Positions 6,134 to 6,253 of a stretch of DNA of 6,253 bases are shown piece by piece. Each line of letters begins with the position of its first letter. The stretch's first letter is position 1. Source of the DNA: an uncultured Blautia sp. (lineage in GTDB: Bacteria; Bacillota; Clostridia; Lachnospirales; Lachnospiraceae); NCBI GenBank assembly GCA_934426285.1, contig CAKRYE010000088.1:1-6253 (forward strand), in the 5' to 3' direction. The notes below the pieces were generated by a model that worked only from the letters and a program-made list of their open reading frames with translations, was not told the DNA's origin and searched no databases. The position numbers and the translations under genes were made by a program.

Positions 6134-6167
6134 AAAAAAACCGCAGATCTTAAATTCAGATCCACGG
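6134..6167 (-). terminator. Terminator after the tRNA-Met gene
   Basis: CCGTGGATCT (6167-6158) pairs with AGATCTGCGG (6150-6141) over 10 bases, two of them G-U wobbles, around the loop GAATTTA. Seven U (6140-6134) follow. An A-run precedes the stem, so the same hairpin could also stop plus-strand transcription. It starts 15 bases after the end of the tRNA. Confidence 0.9.
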
Positions 6168-6181
6168 ATTTTTTATTATAG

Positions 6182-6253
6182 TAGCGAGAGGGGGATTCGA
6201 ACCCTCGACACCACGGGTATGAACCGTGTGCTCTAGCCAACTGAGCTATCTCG
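6182..6253 (-). tRNA. Elongator tRNA-Met(CAU), first two bases beyond the window
   Basis: Cloverleaf read on the minus strand. The acceptor 5' strand survives as CGAGA and matches the 3' strand TCTCGCT (6189-6183), so two 5' bases are cut off. The D arm is GCTC/GAGC. The anticodon stem is CACGG/CCGTG with loop TTCATAC and anticodon CAT (plus-strand bases 6219-6221). The T loop is TTCGAAT and the discriminator is A73 (6182). The anticodon stem lacks the three G-C pairs of an initiator tRNA, and the loop matches elongator Met rather than the lysidine-modified Ile tRNA as I recall them. CCA is not encoded (C then T follow A73). The T stem has one A-C mismatch at position 50-64. A terminator follows directly. 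Confidence 0.93.

Noticed and set aside
6182..6253. Isoleucine tRNA with CAU anticodon (lysidine-modified) or initiator tRNA-Met.
   Set aside because: The anticodon stem CACGG/CCGTG and loop TTCATAC fit elongator Met; the initiator's three consecutive G-C pairs are absent and the Ile2 anticodon loop differs.
1..6253. Mobile elements, CRISPR arrays, phage or defence genes.
   Set aside because: No spaced repeat arrays, transposase-like frames or terminal repeats were seen; all coding sequence is accounted for by housekeeping genes.

Overview
The window reads as a piece of a low-to-mid GC Firmicutes chromosome, most likely class Clostridia and probably Lachnospiraceae. This rests on protein character, strong AGGAGG-type ribosome binding sites, intrinsic terminators, T-box control of tryptophan synthesis and a tRNA gene without an encoded CCA. 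The taxonomic call is an inference from these traits, not a database match. All supported genes lie on the minus strand, so transcription runs from high to low coordinates.

In transcription order: (1) 6253-6182, an elongator tRNA-Met(CAU) gene missing its first two bases at the window edge, followed by a terminator at 6167-6134. (2) 6075-5833, a promoter and a leader of about 200 nt for a purine permease. The leader carries an intrinsic terminator between promoter and gene, and two further hairpins that cannot form together. I do not recognise it as a known riboswitch class. (3) 5832-4420, an NCS2-family xanthine/urate-type permease of 470 residues. (4) 4393-4010, a strong sigma-A-type promoter followed by a tryptophan T-box leader with Stem I, a UGG specifier, a Stem IIA/B pseudoknot, Stem III, antiterminator and terminator. 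(5) 4009 to the window start, the tryptophan operon trpE-trpG-trpD-trpC-trpF, with trpF cut by the edge.

The trp genes form one tightly packed unit: trpE/trpG overlap by 4 bases, trpG/trpD by 8, trpD/trpC are 2 bases apart, and trpC/trpF 30 apart. TrpE and TrpG make anthranilate from chorismate, TrpD adds phosphoribose, TrpF isomerises and TrpC closes the indole ring. trpB and trpA would be expected just beyond the edge. The T-box should let the operon be read only when uncharged tRNA-Trp accumulates. The permease has no visible terminator of its own, so its transcripts should run into the T-box terminator.

Most of the window is ordinary, intact biosynthetic DNA. The parts worth a second look are the unassigned attenuated leader of the permease, a third copy of the terminator-arm sequence just after the T-box U-tract, and the permease-to-trp readthrough arrangement.
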